Shown piece after piece: positions 1-11,287 of a stretch of DNA of 64,000 nt; position 1 is the stretch's first letter, and each line of letters opens with the position of its first letter. The DNA is from Eucommia ulmoides (Eukaryota > Streptophyta > Magnoliopsida > Garryales > Eucommiaceae). The notes beneath the pieces are model-generated. The model ran no database searches and was not told the origin of the DNA. It saw nothing but the letters and a program-made list of their open reading frames with translations. A program made the position numbers and the translations under genes. The stretch is taken from positions 34,849,176 to 34,913,175 of the forward strand of contig CM028338.1 of NCBI GenBank assembly GCA_016647705.1. The letters run 5' to 3'.

Positions 1-1248
1 TATGCCTGACTGGGTTTCACTCTCCACTAATGTAGGCTAAGCTATTCAAAAATATCAAAATGACTTGGTTTGGTTTGTAAAATTTGGCCAAGGGTATATC
101 GGGAATAGAAAATAGGTAAACGTTATAATTCAACGATACCTGAGGCACAACTCTTGGTACTCAATCACACTTGTAACCCCAAAGATAAATTTTAAATAAC
201 CCTAAATAAACATTTAAAAACGTTATACTCATTTGTCAAAAGAAACGAAAATAAAACAATATTTACATATATATTTTTTTTTAACCACACCCCTAAACTT
301 ATTCGATTTTTATAATTTCACGGGTGTGGAAATATGATAGAAAAATGACAAGTGAGTACTCGAACACCAAACCAATCAAAAGTTCGCCCAAAACCCAACC
401 GCTCACTTCAAGTAACATACACAATTGCTAACTTGATTTTGACTTAGAATATGCCTTAGGTTTAGTGACATAGGTTTTGAAAGAAATTCAATTGGCCAGG
501 ATATTTGTTACATGTTCAGAATTGAAACGGCTTATAGGCTTTGACAGGGTAACGAGGGATAAAGATATTATAAGGTAAGCTTCCAAGGCTCAAGCGATCA
601 AAATGAATGCCTAAATCATGTTTCCTGAACTACCTCCCCTAGGATTTCGCCTCAAGTTTCCCCTAATCAGGTTCTAGAATCCTTAAAATTGTCATGAACT
701 TGCTATTGAATAATAGGCCTCAAATCAATTGGACAACTATACATTGAGTCTACGTACTTATGCAAATTAGGATCCACAATAACTTTTACCAAAATGACAT
801 GCCAAGCACACAGAACACATATGAATGTGCATTACCCTTGACCTCAAAAAACAACCAGGGGATAGTTTTATCATCGGGTAATGGCCCAGAAGAATGCAAA
901 ACTCAGCACACAACAACAACACAAACATACTATACAAACAAACATGTATACAATTAAACTAAATCTATAGAACTAACAACAATTAAACATACTAAACACA
1001 CTAAACATCCCCCCCAAACTTAAAACGGTCAGTGTCCACAATGACCCAATCATCGATCTCTACATTTAACATGCATTATAGTGACGAATGGGGTTTTGAA
1101 CACGTACCTGGGAAGCGAGACAATCTCGCCTCTGAGTGAAGTCGACGATGATGCTCTAATTTATTTTGAAAACTGGGTTGCCTCCCAAGAAGCGCTTAGT
1201 TTAATGTCCTCGGTTTAACACGGAGAAGTTCTTATCAAAGAGCGGCTT
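1..1248 (-). other. 3' non-coding internal region of element A
   Basis: No gene is visible. The stretch is the reverse complement of the 9564-11287 region of element B. A purine-rich run lies near 1007-1020 when read on the minus strand. The small plus-strand ORF at 760-957 has no family resemblance and lies inside this repeat. Confidence 0.6.
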
Positions 1249-2218
1249 CTACCCATAGTATGTGTCATACAACAAAACATACAGGTCTTGGTTCAGAACG
1301 CCCTCAAACTTGGAAAAATGTGGCATTGTTTGGCTCGTTCTTTCAACTTGATTCGGTTCCGGATTATGTGCTCGGTTGGCTTGAATAAACGGTGCAAAAG
1401 GCGATGGAGGACAATTAAGCCACATTGGATCCTCATAGATGTGATCTTCTTGGATCGGTGGCGGCATCAATATTTGGATTTCAAGAGGTGAGAACTCAAA
1501 ATCATCTTTTGATTTATCATCAAACGAACAATGTTCGAGCCTTGTCCTCTTTCAAATCGTCTCCATTGAATGCTTCCAATTTCCTCCCGCTAGTATCCGG
1601 TTCCTCCTGGTGGCTTTCATGGATAGATGTGTCTTGTGTGTCTCTTAATGTCACCGCTTCGGACTCGATCTCAATGAAGCAAATTAGTTGACCGATTTGA
1701 GTCTCAAGAGACTTTACGGTCTCATCAATTTCAACGCAAGTTGTCTCAATATTGTCAAGACGATCCTTATGCTCATTGAGACGATCATTCGTCTCCTGCT
1801 AGAACGCCTGAGTCTCCCCCATAAATTCAGAGAGCATGGTTTCTAAGGCGGGGGAAGACTCCATATGTTGGTCCAGGATGTCAATCCATGGCGCTAAAAT
1901 GGTGAAACTATCTCCTAAGCTTTGGTAGCTTGGTGAATAATTCCAATACTTAAAATCAAACTCTGTCATGTCTTCCAACAATCAATAGGCTTCATCTATG
2001 GTTAGTTGGTCGAAAGAGGTGGTACCGTTTCTTTTTTCCACCCAAGTTCTTGTTGCGGCTTGTAACTCGTCGAGGAAGTTCAGTAGTTGACACTCCCTCA
2101 GGAAACCATGACTGGGGAACCTAAATAGAAACTCTTTATATCTATCCCAAGCACAATAAAACGGCTTGGAATTTCGTTGAAAGAAATGCAATAGAACATA
2201 TTGATCTAACTTCCTCAA
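1249..2218 (-). pseudogene. Broken gag gene of element A
   Basis: Three minus-strand open stretches (2218-1982, 1981-1799 and 1470-1249) together match the order of the gag region of element B. The first carries a Retrotrans_gag-like core with FLDELQAATRTWVE, close to FLDGLQAATRMWVE in B. The last contains PPPIQEDHIYEDPMWL, matching PPLIPEDHIYGDPIWL in B. Gag would form the virus-like particle of the retrotransposon. Stops and frame breaks separate the parts, so no intact protein is expected. No zinc knuckle, protease or polymerase motif follows. Confidence 0.65.
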
Positions 2219-2327
2219 TTACCTTGTAAGAAAAACAAAACTACAAACAAAAATTATAAACAAAATAAATGCCTAAATTAAAATCAAGTTACTTACTCAC
2301 AATATCAACAACAATCTAAAAACCAAT

Positions 2328-2344
2328 TCCCAGCAACGGCGCCA
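2328..2344 (-). promoter_or_regulatory. Primer binding site of element A (tRNA-Asp type)
   Basis: On the minus strand this reads TGGCGCCGTTGCTGGGA, one mismatch from the complement of the 3' end of plant tRNA-Asp (TGGCGCCGTTGCCGGGGA). It lies six bases inside the 5' LTR edge and fixes the orientation of the element. Confidence 0.8.
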
Positions 2345-2350
2345 AAAACT

Positions 2351-3740
2351 TGTTAGCGGAATCTTATGTCGCTACTTTTATCGCAAGTGTACAGGTCAAA
2401 TTTTAATAGAATAGTGATGAGTAGGGTTGTCGTATCTACAGGGATAGGATTAAATTGTCGTTAAGTATCGCGATTGTCATAACCTAATTTTATCTAGGTG
2501 ATCCAATTTTTATGTTTTTATAGAAATAATAAAACTAAACTAATTAACTAATTAAACTGTAATACTAATATAATGTTAATGGGAAAAATATTGTGTAGGG
2601 ATTAAATATTTTCACTTGATCATGTTCGATTCAATTTACTTTATAATAACAACATTCACACTATCCAACAATCTAGGTATCGAAATCTCACTCACTGCCT
2701 CACCCGAGTGTAAAGTGAATGAATATGCGACTTCGCGTCAACACCGACGCCCTCTTCTAGCGTCTATACGACACTTGGTCACATGAGTCTCGTCCCAACC
2801 TCACGGATTACAGACTTTCTAATACTCTCCTTAGTCATTAGATCGTCACATTGTGTTTAAATACTAGTCCGAATACGGGGTTACCTCTCTCGAGTGTCAA
2901 ACCCCATATTCTCAATATATCCTAACAAGCATATAATGGAAGTGGAAGAACAGTAAACACAATCAGATAAAGATAAACAGCTGTTAACAAAATATCGATT
3001 TATTCAAAGCACGTTTTCATGAACTACATCAACCCCTAAACAATATATGTTTAGCTACACATGGATATAATCCTATATTCAACTATAAACAAGCTAAACA
3101 TAATTAAAACAACTAACCAAACTAAGAAATAAAGAGAGAAACAAAGGATACTAGTCGTTATCTGAAGAACCGACACTAAAACTGCTCCGAGATCGTTTCC
3201 TCTTCTTGGATTTGTGATCTCCTCTTGGTTGATATGGTTTGGAGCTCCTAAAATGTTCCAAAAAATGTGGTCTAAGTGTTGGGGAAGAAGGCATATCCAA
3301 TGGGATCCAAAATATCTAAAAAATATCCCAAAATATCTTATCCAGGTGGGGCCAGATCACTGCAGCGGTGGGAAGTCAGTATGCCCACTGACATTTGACT
3401 ACTACAGCGGTGAAGATCACTACTGCAGCGGTGACACCCTTTTTTCTTTTTCCCGTAACGTTCTTGTCTGAACTTAGATTTAAGTGATTCGAAAACATAT
3501 GGAAAGCTATGACATAGATATACAACTTCCATGTTTTGAGATTTTCCAAAATTGGATTGCATTGTGTTCAAAATTGGCCTTGAAGTTTTTGCACCGGTAC
3601 AAAATTTACATATTTTCACCCATTTATTCAAAAACCTATAAAATAATACAAAAACACATTAAACTCACAAAAGTGTTTGAAAACACATAAATATTCGAAT
3701 CTAAAAGTACTTGATTTGTTGGTAAATAAATCACTCATCA
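2351..3740 (-). repeat. 5' LTR of element A
   Basis: The LTR runs TG...CA on both strands (about 1390 bp). It shares with the other Athila-like LTRs the block around the GAGAGGTAACCCC motif, the sequence before the primer site, and a GC-rich cluster of short inverted repeats near 3355-3440 (CACTGCAGCGGTGG type). Small ORFs inside it are not genes. Confidence 0.75.
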
Positions 3741-4957
3741 CGAGATGACCATCGCTGCAGTACCAAAGCCACAAGGCCACTAGCCTTCCTTTACTGCAGC
3801 GATGACTTTTATTGCTGTAGCGATGAATGATCAATGGACCTTTTGACCCTTCTTCCCTGTAGCGATCACATTCATCGCTACAATAATGAAAAGGCAGAGG
3901 CCCTACTGACTTCCCCATAACTGCAACAATCAAGCAACAGTTGACAACGCGTTTTATTAATATTTTTAGGATATTTTTGACCCCTATTTGTATCCACCCA
4001 CTTCCAACCTTGCCAAAGACATTTTTAGACTTATTAGAAGTCTTAGATCAGACCTAAGAAGAAGAAAGCACATTTGGAGAAGAGAAAACGATCTTAGAGC
4101 GATTTTTGCGGAAGTGGAACCATCCACTTTATAGATTTGTCATTCCTTATTTGTTTCCATCTTTGTTTCTAAACTTTATTGGTTGTATGATGATGTTATT
4201 CTCATGTGTTATTGAATATTCAGTTATGATCATGTGTGACTAAGTAGTTATTATCTATGGATTGATTAGTTCATAAATATGCATGTTTGAGTAAATCCGT
4301 ATTTTGTTAATGGTTGTTCATCTATATTCGATTGTATTTACCATTTTATTAGATCCATAGTATGCTTTGTATAATATTGTGCTTGGTTTGAGAATACGGG
4401 ATTTGATACTCGGGAGAGGTAACTCCGGATTCGGACTAGGGTTAAACACAACACGAAGTTCTAATATTTTGGGAGATTATTAGAACGTGTGCAATCTGTG
4501 AGGTTGGGTCAAGACTCATGCACTCATTTAGATGCTAGATAGGGATCTTGGTGTTGACACGATTGCATATTCACTCATTTTACACTCGAAAAAGGTAGTG
4601 AGTGAGTTTACGATACCTAGATTGTCGGATAGGTTGAATACCGTTAATGTAAATTAGACTAAATCAAACATGTATTAGTGAACAAAATTAATCCCTAGGT
4701 AATCCATTTTCATAGAATTAATTCCAAGTTTTTAGGTTTAATTTGTTTTTAATTAGCAAACACATTTCAAATCTTGAAACGTCTAGATAATATTAAAGTA
4801 TGCCAATTTTAATACTTAACTAGTTCTAACGACAAATCCCAATGGACGACACTTGAAGTTGGGATCCATTTTATTAAAATTTGACCTCGTGCACTTGCGA
4901 GTAAAATCAAAGCGTTAAAATATTTCAAAACCCACCCAAACGCACTCGCACGTCCCA
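3741..4957 (+). repeat. LTR L: plus-strand Athila-like LTR fragment interrupted by element A
   Basis: This plus-strand sequence resembles the solo LTR at 8093-9563 in order: inverted-repeat cluster (3750-3930), AAGTGGAACCATCCACTTTA near 4110, the GAGAGGTAACTCCGG block near 4415, and the CACTTGCGAG end near 4890. Its left part is cut off at the insertion of element A and should lie beyond the left edge. The right end near 4957 is estimated from the solo LTR. No primer site follows, so it is a 3' LTR or solo LTR. Confidence 0.6.
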
Positions 4958-5832
4958 GAAAGCGATATAAAACACAACATTTACTGTCGCAGCTATCCTC
5001 GTTTTATTACTCAGTCAAAACAAGAAAATGCACATACAGAATTCTGGCCTAAGGGTGGCAGGAACATCATAACTCATTACTCTACCCAACAAATCCAAAA
5101 TTACAACATTTATAGACAAAAACAGTAATTAACAACCCTTAACTGCTAGGCAAAATTATCCCACAGAATCTGGACACTTGGCACAATAGTTTGCATGGGC
5201 AGTTTTGTGTCGAGCCACCAAAACTGCTCCATTACGTGACCAGTAAATTCCATAAAACTGCTTTCCTTAACTGAAATCTACCCAACAGCTAAGCCCCAAT
5301 TGCCCAGTACAATTTTATTGATCCGTTGCATTTGCTGTATCATTGCTCCCAACGACTGCTAACGTACATATGCATTTTCAGCAACAAAATGCACTGCCGC
5401 CCAATGGTGCGTCATGTCCTGCACATGACTCTGCCCACAAACGTAGCATTGCAATAACATTGTGTTGTTTTGCCTTGGTACCGCACCAAGGTCTTCTGTT
5501 GGTTTCATGACTCCCAATGAAACCCACTTCCGGCATCCTCTGCAAACGTCATTAACGTGCGTCTATGTTGCCCAATGGCATAACATTTTGCCAATGTGTG
5601 CCCAACAATTTAGTCCAATGCCTCCCCATTTCTCTAATGCATATTGCCGCATCTTGGGCCTCATTGCCTTGGCCGCATTCCAAGGTATTTCTTATTGCCA
5701 TGCACCCACATAGCACTAATCCTAGCATTGCGCCTAGGATCTCCCAACACAACGCCTAACACCCGCTGGTGTTGTGTCGCAATGTTGTCCACCGAGTTAC
5801 ACCAAGTTGGTGCCTTTGTTGCCAACGCCTTC
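4958..5832. other. Unassigned sequence left of element B
   Basis: No recognisable gene. The stretch is less AT-rich than its surroundings and repeats words such as GCATTG, CCCAATG and TTGCCAA. Read on the minus strand it has a TATAAATG near 5114 and AATAAAA near 5004, a spacing that would fit an LTR promoter and poly(A) signal, but no partner copy or primer site was found. Overlapping small ORFs at 5462-5835 on both strands have no recognisable domain. It continues at 12700 beyond element B. Confidence 0.35.
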
Positions 5833-7257
5833 TGATAGGCGTAATTTACTTATCTATTTCCAAACTGAACATGTTAGTTTTCGAGTATTTTTGTTACGTT
5901 TTATTATGTTTTTATGTATTTTTGTATAAAATAGGTGTGTGGGGCTGAAAATGCATAAAAATGGATCATAAACGATCAAATCGGATCAAGAACGGTGGAA
6001 GAACGGTAAGAAAACAAGCATAATGGCAAAATTCTAAAAACCAGCCCACCGCCACGGTATCCAGACCACCGCCCGCGGCGGTCAATATGCTTAGAGGGTC
6101 TAAAACTGTTAGAAGCCTACTGCAGAGGTAGTGACCTCACCGCCGAGGCGGTGAAACAATAGTATGGTCCTTGATCCTACCTCCGAGTCCACCGCTGAGG
6201 CCGTGACCTTAACCGACATACCTAATACCGCAGCGGTCACTCTACACAGCTGTTAGATATTTTTTTAGATATTTTGCTCCCTATTTAAGCCTTTCTCTTC
6301 TCTCATTCTTTAACCCCTGGCCATAAGAGACCCCTTAGGGTTCCTAATATTTTGAGAGTGTTTTGAGGTGTGCTCAACCAAATCCGAAGAAGAAAAACAC
6401 GTTACGAAGAAGGAAAAGCGATCGTTGAATGGTTTTAGCGCCAAAATCTTCGGACTACGGCTAAGTTCTTCTGTTTCTCTCTTTATATTCTTAATTTCAG
6501 TAGGAACAAAACATGTTTACCTCAGTTTTCATTGTATAAATGGTTATGGCCATGTGCTAAATGAATTTTGTTTAGGGATTAATAATATTTATGAAATTGT
6601 TGTTAGTTTGAGTTGTGTTTCGTTAATGGTTGTTCTTCACTATTTCGATTGTGTTTACCCTTATTCTTTGATATTATGCTTGTTTAGATAATTAGAGAAT
6701 ACGGGGTTTGACACTCAGGAGAGGTAACCCCGAATTCAGACTAGGATAAACACAACGTGATGATCTAATAACCCGGGAGGAAGTTAGAAAATGTGGAATC
6801 AATGACGTTGGGGGCAAGACTCATGTGACCTAGTGTCGTTAAGACATTTAGGGAGACTTTTTTGTTGAATCAAAGTCACATATTCACTCGTCTTACACTC
6901 GGGAGAGGTGGCGAGTGAGTTTACGACACATAGATTGTCAGATAGGTCAAACACCGTTATTGTAAACTAAACTAAACCAAACATGTTTTTGTTAACAAAA
7001 TTAATCCCTAGGCAATATTTTCCCTAAACATCTCAATATAATATTAGTATAGTTAGATTAATTAACTTAGTATTAGTATTAATTAATTATAAACTCGATT
7101 TATGTCGCCTAAATAAAGTTAGGTTATGACAATCGCGCTACTCAATAATAATCTCAACCAATCCCTGTGGATACGACAACCCCTACTCCTTTTCATTTAT
7201 ACTAAAACTTGACCCATACACTTGCTGTGAAAGTGGCGACGTAATATTCCGCCACCA
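5833..7257 (+). repeat. 5' LTR of element B
   Basis: About 1425 bp, beginning TGATAGGCG and ending CCGCCACCA. It is closely similar to the 3' LTR at 11288-12699 along its whole length. It contains a cluster of GC-rich inverted repeats at about 6045-6245, a likely promoter stretch near 6280 (CTATTTAAG), and the conserved GAGAGGTAACCCCG block near 6720. The ORF at 6368-6691 lies within the LTR and is not a gene. Confidence 0.9.
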
Positions 7258-7263
7258 AGTTTT

Positions 7264-7281
7264 TAGTGCCGTTGCCGGGGA
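7264..7281 (+). promoter_or_regulatory. Primer binding site of element B (tRNA-Asp type)
   Basis: TAGTGCCGTTGCCGGGGA lies six bases after the 5' LTR end. It differs by two bases at its left end from the complement of the tRNA-Asp 3' end. It would prime minus-strand DNA synthesis. Confidence 0.8.
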
Positions 7282-7370
7282 TTGTGTTTTAGATTGTTGT
7301 TGATATTATAAGTAAATGACCTAATTTTAATTTAGGCATTTCTTTTGTGTGTAATTTTTCTTTGTAGTTT

Positions 7371-8092
7371 TTGTTTTTGCTTTTGTTTTTTTCTGCAGGG
7401 TGCTTGAAGATATTAGATCGAAAAGTACTTTTCCGTTTCTTTCAACAGGATTTCGAGTCGTTTTATAGTGCTTGGAATCGATACAAGGAATTTCTATTCC
7501 GGTATCCAAATTATGGTTTCCCGAGGGAATATCAACTGCTGATTTTCCTTGACGGGTTACAGGCCGCAACTAGAATGTGGGTTGAAGGAGGAAATTGTAT
7601 GACCTCATTCGACCAACTAACCGTGGATGAAGCCTTCTGGTCGTTGGAGGAATTGGAGGCATTTGATTATTAGAGTTGGAATTATTCTTCTAGTCACCAA
7701 AGCTTGGGGGATTATTTGAATACTACGGCGCTATGGATTAATACCCCAGTCCAAGAGGAGGAGTCTTCCCCATTGGAAGAGATATTAGCTGAATTTATAG
7801 GGGAGACTTAGACATTTTGGAGGGAAAGGAATGACAGGATCAATGAGCACGAGATTCGTCTTGATACAATTGAGACAACCTACGCCAAAATCGATGCGAC
7901 CGTAACGTCTCTTCAGACGCAAATCGGTCAGCTAATCTGCTTAATTGAGGTCAAGTCAGAGATGGTGGCATTGAGAGATGAACAAGCCGCATTCGAATAT
8001 GAAATCCACCAGGAGGAACTGAAAACGAATGGAAAGATCTTGCCACCATTGATCCCAGAAGATCATATCTATGGGGATCCGATATGGCTCAC
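7371..8092 (+). pseudogene. Broken gag gene of element B
   Basis: The first open stretch (7371-7673) carries the gag core: FFQQDFESFYSAWNRYKEFL, then FLDGLQAATRMWVE, as in Athila-type gag proteins. A TAG at 7671 ends it. The same frame continues with an acidic, coiled-coil-like stretch, another TAG near 7808, and a stretch with repeated IETT and TQIGQL. It ends near LPPLIPEDHIYGDPIWL where the solo LTR is inserted. The counterpart in element A has the same order. Gag would form the particle in which cDNA is made; with two stops and an insertion it cannot be made intact here. Confidence 0.7.
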
Positions 8093-9563
8093 TGATAGGT
8101 GTGAAAAACCTATCTATTTATAAATCGGATTTGTTAGTTTTCAAGCATTTTAGTTATATTTAATTATGTTTTAGTGTGTTTTAGTGTAGAACAGGTGAAA
8201 GGACGTCAAAGGGCGAGAAACAAGTGAAAAAAATAGAAAAACGGTGAAGTAAATGTGCAAAACAGGGTTTCGGTGAATGAAGATCACTGCCTAGGCAGAA
8301 AAGAGGCAGCTGAACCATCGCCTAGGTGAGAAAACCACCGCCTAATATGCCAGCAGCCATCGCCTAAGCGGAAAAAACCACCGCTTAGGCAAAGTTACCG
8401 ACATAACTTAACCGACTTAAGTCCACCGCCTAAGCGGTGAACCACCACTTAGGCGGTGACACTCTGTACAGAAATATCTATTTTTAGATATTTTGAAGAT
8501 ATTTCCAAACCTTACCTATTTAACCTTTTTCTCCACCAAACCTCAAAAAAATATAAACGTGAGAGGAGGCTCCGGTTGACATCTTGAGAGATCTCCTTCC
8601 ACCTTAGTTAGGTTTAGGTAATTTAGGAAGTAGATTAGATTAGTTTAGGAGGTGTTCTTGGCCAATCCTTGAAGAGCTAGAAGAGGAAGTTCATCAACGG
8701 AGAAGAGGAAGCTCGGGAGGATCGTTCTTTGGCGAAAGTGGACTACTCCACTTTGAGATTTGGCTTTTCTTCCCTTGTTTCCATCTTTGTATTTCATGTT
8801 TATTATTGATTATGATGATCTAATCTTGATTAAATGTTGTATTGGCCAAGAACATGTTAGTGTAATTTAGAGATTAGTTAGGGAAATGTGTAGTTGTGTA
8901 AATACTCGTTTGGTTTAATAAACGTTTCTTTAATGGTTGTTGCTTTTAAGTCTGATTGTGTTTATCATTTGATGATGATATTAATATGATTGTAATGGTA
9001 TTAGGGTTGGATTTGAGAATCTAGGGTTTGACACTCAGGAGAGGTAACCCTGGATTCGGACTAGGGTAAACACATCGTTACGACCTAACGACCCGGGAGG
9101 GCGTTAGTTAGTGTGCAATCGATGACGTTGGGTCAAGACTCATGTGGCCTAGAGTCGTTAAGACATTGAGGGGGACCTTTTTGTCGACATGAAGTAGCGT
9201 ATTCCCTCGTCTTAAACTCGGAAGAGGTGGCGGAGGAGTTTACGAACCGAGATTGTTGGATACCTAAACTCCGTTATTGTTAACTAAATGAAATCAAACG
9301 TGTATTAAGTGAACGAAATCAATCCCTAATTAATCAACCTAGTTAGAATTAACCCACTAATTGTAGTTTAGCTTAGTTAAATTTCAATTCACGTCTTCCG
9401 TCGTCAGGATAACATGAGACTACGTCAATTGCGGTATTCAATTCAATTATTCACACTTTTCTTTGTGGGAACGATATCCGATATTCAAAGATCCACTATA
9501 TTAAAACTTTAGACCTCGTATACTTGCGAGCGTAAGTAGGCGTGCACAAAATCACCCCTACCA
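8093..9563 (+). repeat. Solo Athila-like LTR nested in element B
   Basis: About 1471 bp, starting TGATAGGTG and ending CTACCA, flanked by an exact 5-bp duplication, CTCAC, at 8088-8092 and 9564-9568. No internal region or second LTR is present, so it is the product of LTR-LTR recombination. It is a different subfamily from the LTRs of B: the 3' part has the CTTGCGAGCG tail. It has its own inverted-repeat cluster at 8285-8455 (for example CACCGCCTAAGCGGTG). Confidence 0.9.
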
Positions 9564-11287
9564 CTCACTTATCCTTCACCGCCGTTAGCAACGTCCTTCA
9601 TGCCTACTAAGTACATAAGCCGGTGAGGGCATTTTGAATCAAGACCCATATATAGTGTTGTATGACACTTACTATGGGCGGAAATCGCTCTTTGACGAGC
9701 ACTTCGGCATGTCAGGCTAACGACCATAAACCAAGCGCTTCTTGGGAGGTAACCCAAGGTCAAAAATAAATTAAATCCGTCATAGTTGACTTGATTCAGA
9801 GGCGAGATTCTCTCGCCTCCCAGGTATGTATTCTAAACCCCCATCTTCATTATCATGCTATATGCTTCTATTGGGATCGCTGATGGGTCGTTTTGGGCAC
9901 TGCTTGTTTTAAGTTCGGAAGTGATGTGTAGTATTTTACTATTGTTAGTTTACGTTGTTTTGTTTTTAGTATGTGCATGTTTGTTTAAGTTAGTTGTTGT
10001 TATGTGTTGGGTTTTGATTTCATCTGGGTTATTACTCGAATGATGAGTTTGTCCCCTGAGTGTTTATTGAGGTCGAGCTTAAACCTCATTCATGTGTGTT
10101 CTGTGTGCTTAACGTATCATTTTAGTAAAAGTTATTGTAGATCCTAAATGCACGAGCATGTAAACTCAATGTATAACTGACTATTTGATTTGAAAATGAT
10201 TATCTCTCAACCAAATTCCTGACAATAGGGATTTTAGAACTTGATTTGGGAAAAATTCAAGGTGAAATCCTAGGCGAGGTAGTTTAGGAGATATGATTTA
10301 GGCATTCATTTGATTGCTTGAGCCTTTGAAGCTTACCATGTAATATCATTTATCCTTCGTTACCCTGTCGAAGCTAAATATCCTTTTCAATTCTGAACAC
10401 ATAACAAATACCCTGGCCAATTCAACTTTTTCCAAACCTATATCGCCGAACCGAAGGCACAATTTGAGTGATTCAAGCTAGCAGTTGCAAATGCTACTTG
10501 ATGTGAGCGGTTGGATTTAGGGAAAACTATTAATCGGTTCGATATTCGAGTACTCATTTGTCGTTTTTCTTTTGTTTTAACCACACCTGTGAAATTAATA
10601 ATCGAATGAGTTTGGGAGTGTGGTAGTTGAAAAAAAAAAAACATATGTAAATATTGTTTAAATTTCTATTTTTTTTTTTTTTTACAAGTGAGTACGTCAT
10701 TTTTAAATGTGTGTTCAGGATTGTTTCAATTTATCTATAGGGTTTGAGTGTGAAAGTGACAAGCATGTGCCTCGGGTATCGTCAAGTTAACGACATTAAC
10801 CCGTTTTCAATTCCGATATACCCTTGGCCATTGTCCTAAAACCGAACCAAGTCCTAATGATCTTCTTGGATTTCTCTAAGCCTACATTAGTAGAGAATAG
10901 AACCCAGGTCAGGCTTATGGATTCTCTATACCTAAATGGTTTTAGTCATGAACTTTATTGAGGGATAATCCCATCTAAACAACAGATAGTTGTATATTTG
11001 AGTTTTATCATACACACTTTGACAGGATCTAGAATGAATCTTACTATCATCGAATGTTAAAATTCCAGAACACCACATGTTGTGATTTATTCTTGAACTT
11101 GATAGGATTGGGGGCCGATGAGGGAGAAAATCATTTGGCCGATAGATGATAATTAAAACTTGCACATTATAGTTTTTAATGTTTTTCAATTTTAGTTTTT
11201 CATTTAGTAATTAGTTGTTATATTTTTTTTTTGTATTGTGTGAGTGTTTTGCTCGAGGACTAGCAAAATTCCGAGTTTGGAGGTATT
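9564..11287 (+). other. 3' non-coding internal region of element B
   Basis: No gene is visible. The region holds the block GCGCTTCTTGGGAGG near 9740, GAGGCGAGATTCTCTCGCC near 9800, and a purine-rich run GAGTTTGGAGG just before the 3' LTR, which would serve as the polypurine tract. Poly-A and poly-T runs lie near 10630 and 10670. Element A repeats this region on the opposite strand. Confidence 0.65.

Larger units (their letters stand above)
1..3740 (-). mobile_element. Element A: Athila-like non-autonomous LTR retrotransposon, partial (runs off left edge)
   Basis: A minus-strand LTR element with its 5' LTR at 2351-3740, a primer site next to it, a broken gag region, and a non-coding 3' region reaching base 1. 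Its internal part is collinear with element B on the plus strand: both contain the block around GCGCTTCTTGGGAGG, and the sequence at 1-110 is the reverse complement of B around 10810-10920. The 3' LTR lies outside the window. No reverse transcriptase or integrase is seen in the part present, as in B. It is inserted into LTR L, whose remaining part starts at 3741. Athila-like is inferred from the tRNA-Asp primer site and the gag. Confidence 0.8.

Noticed and set aside
5462..5835. Overlapping ORFs on both strands
   Set aside because: They overlap in several frames with no family motif; the sequence is made of recurring CCCAATG-like words that happen to avoid stops.
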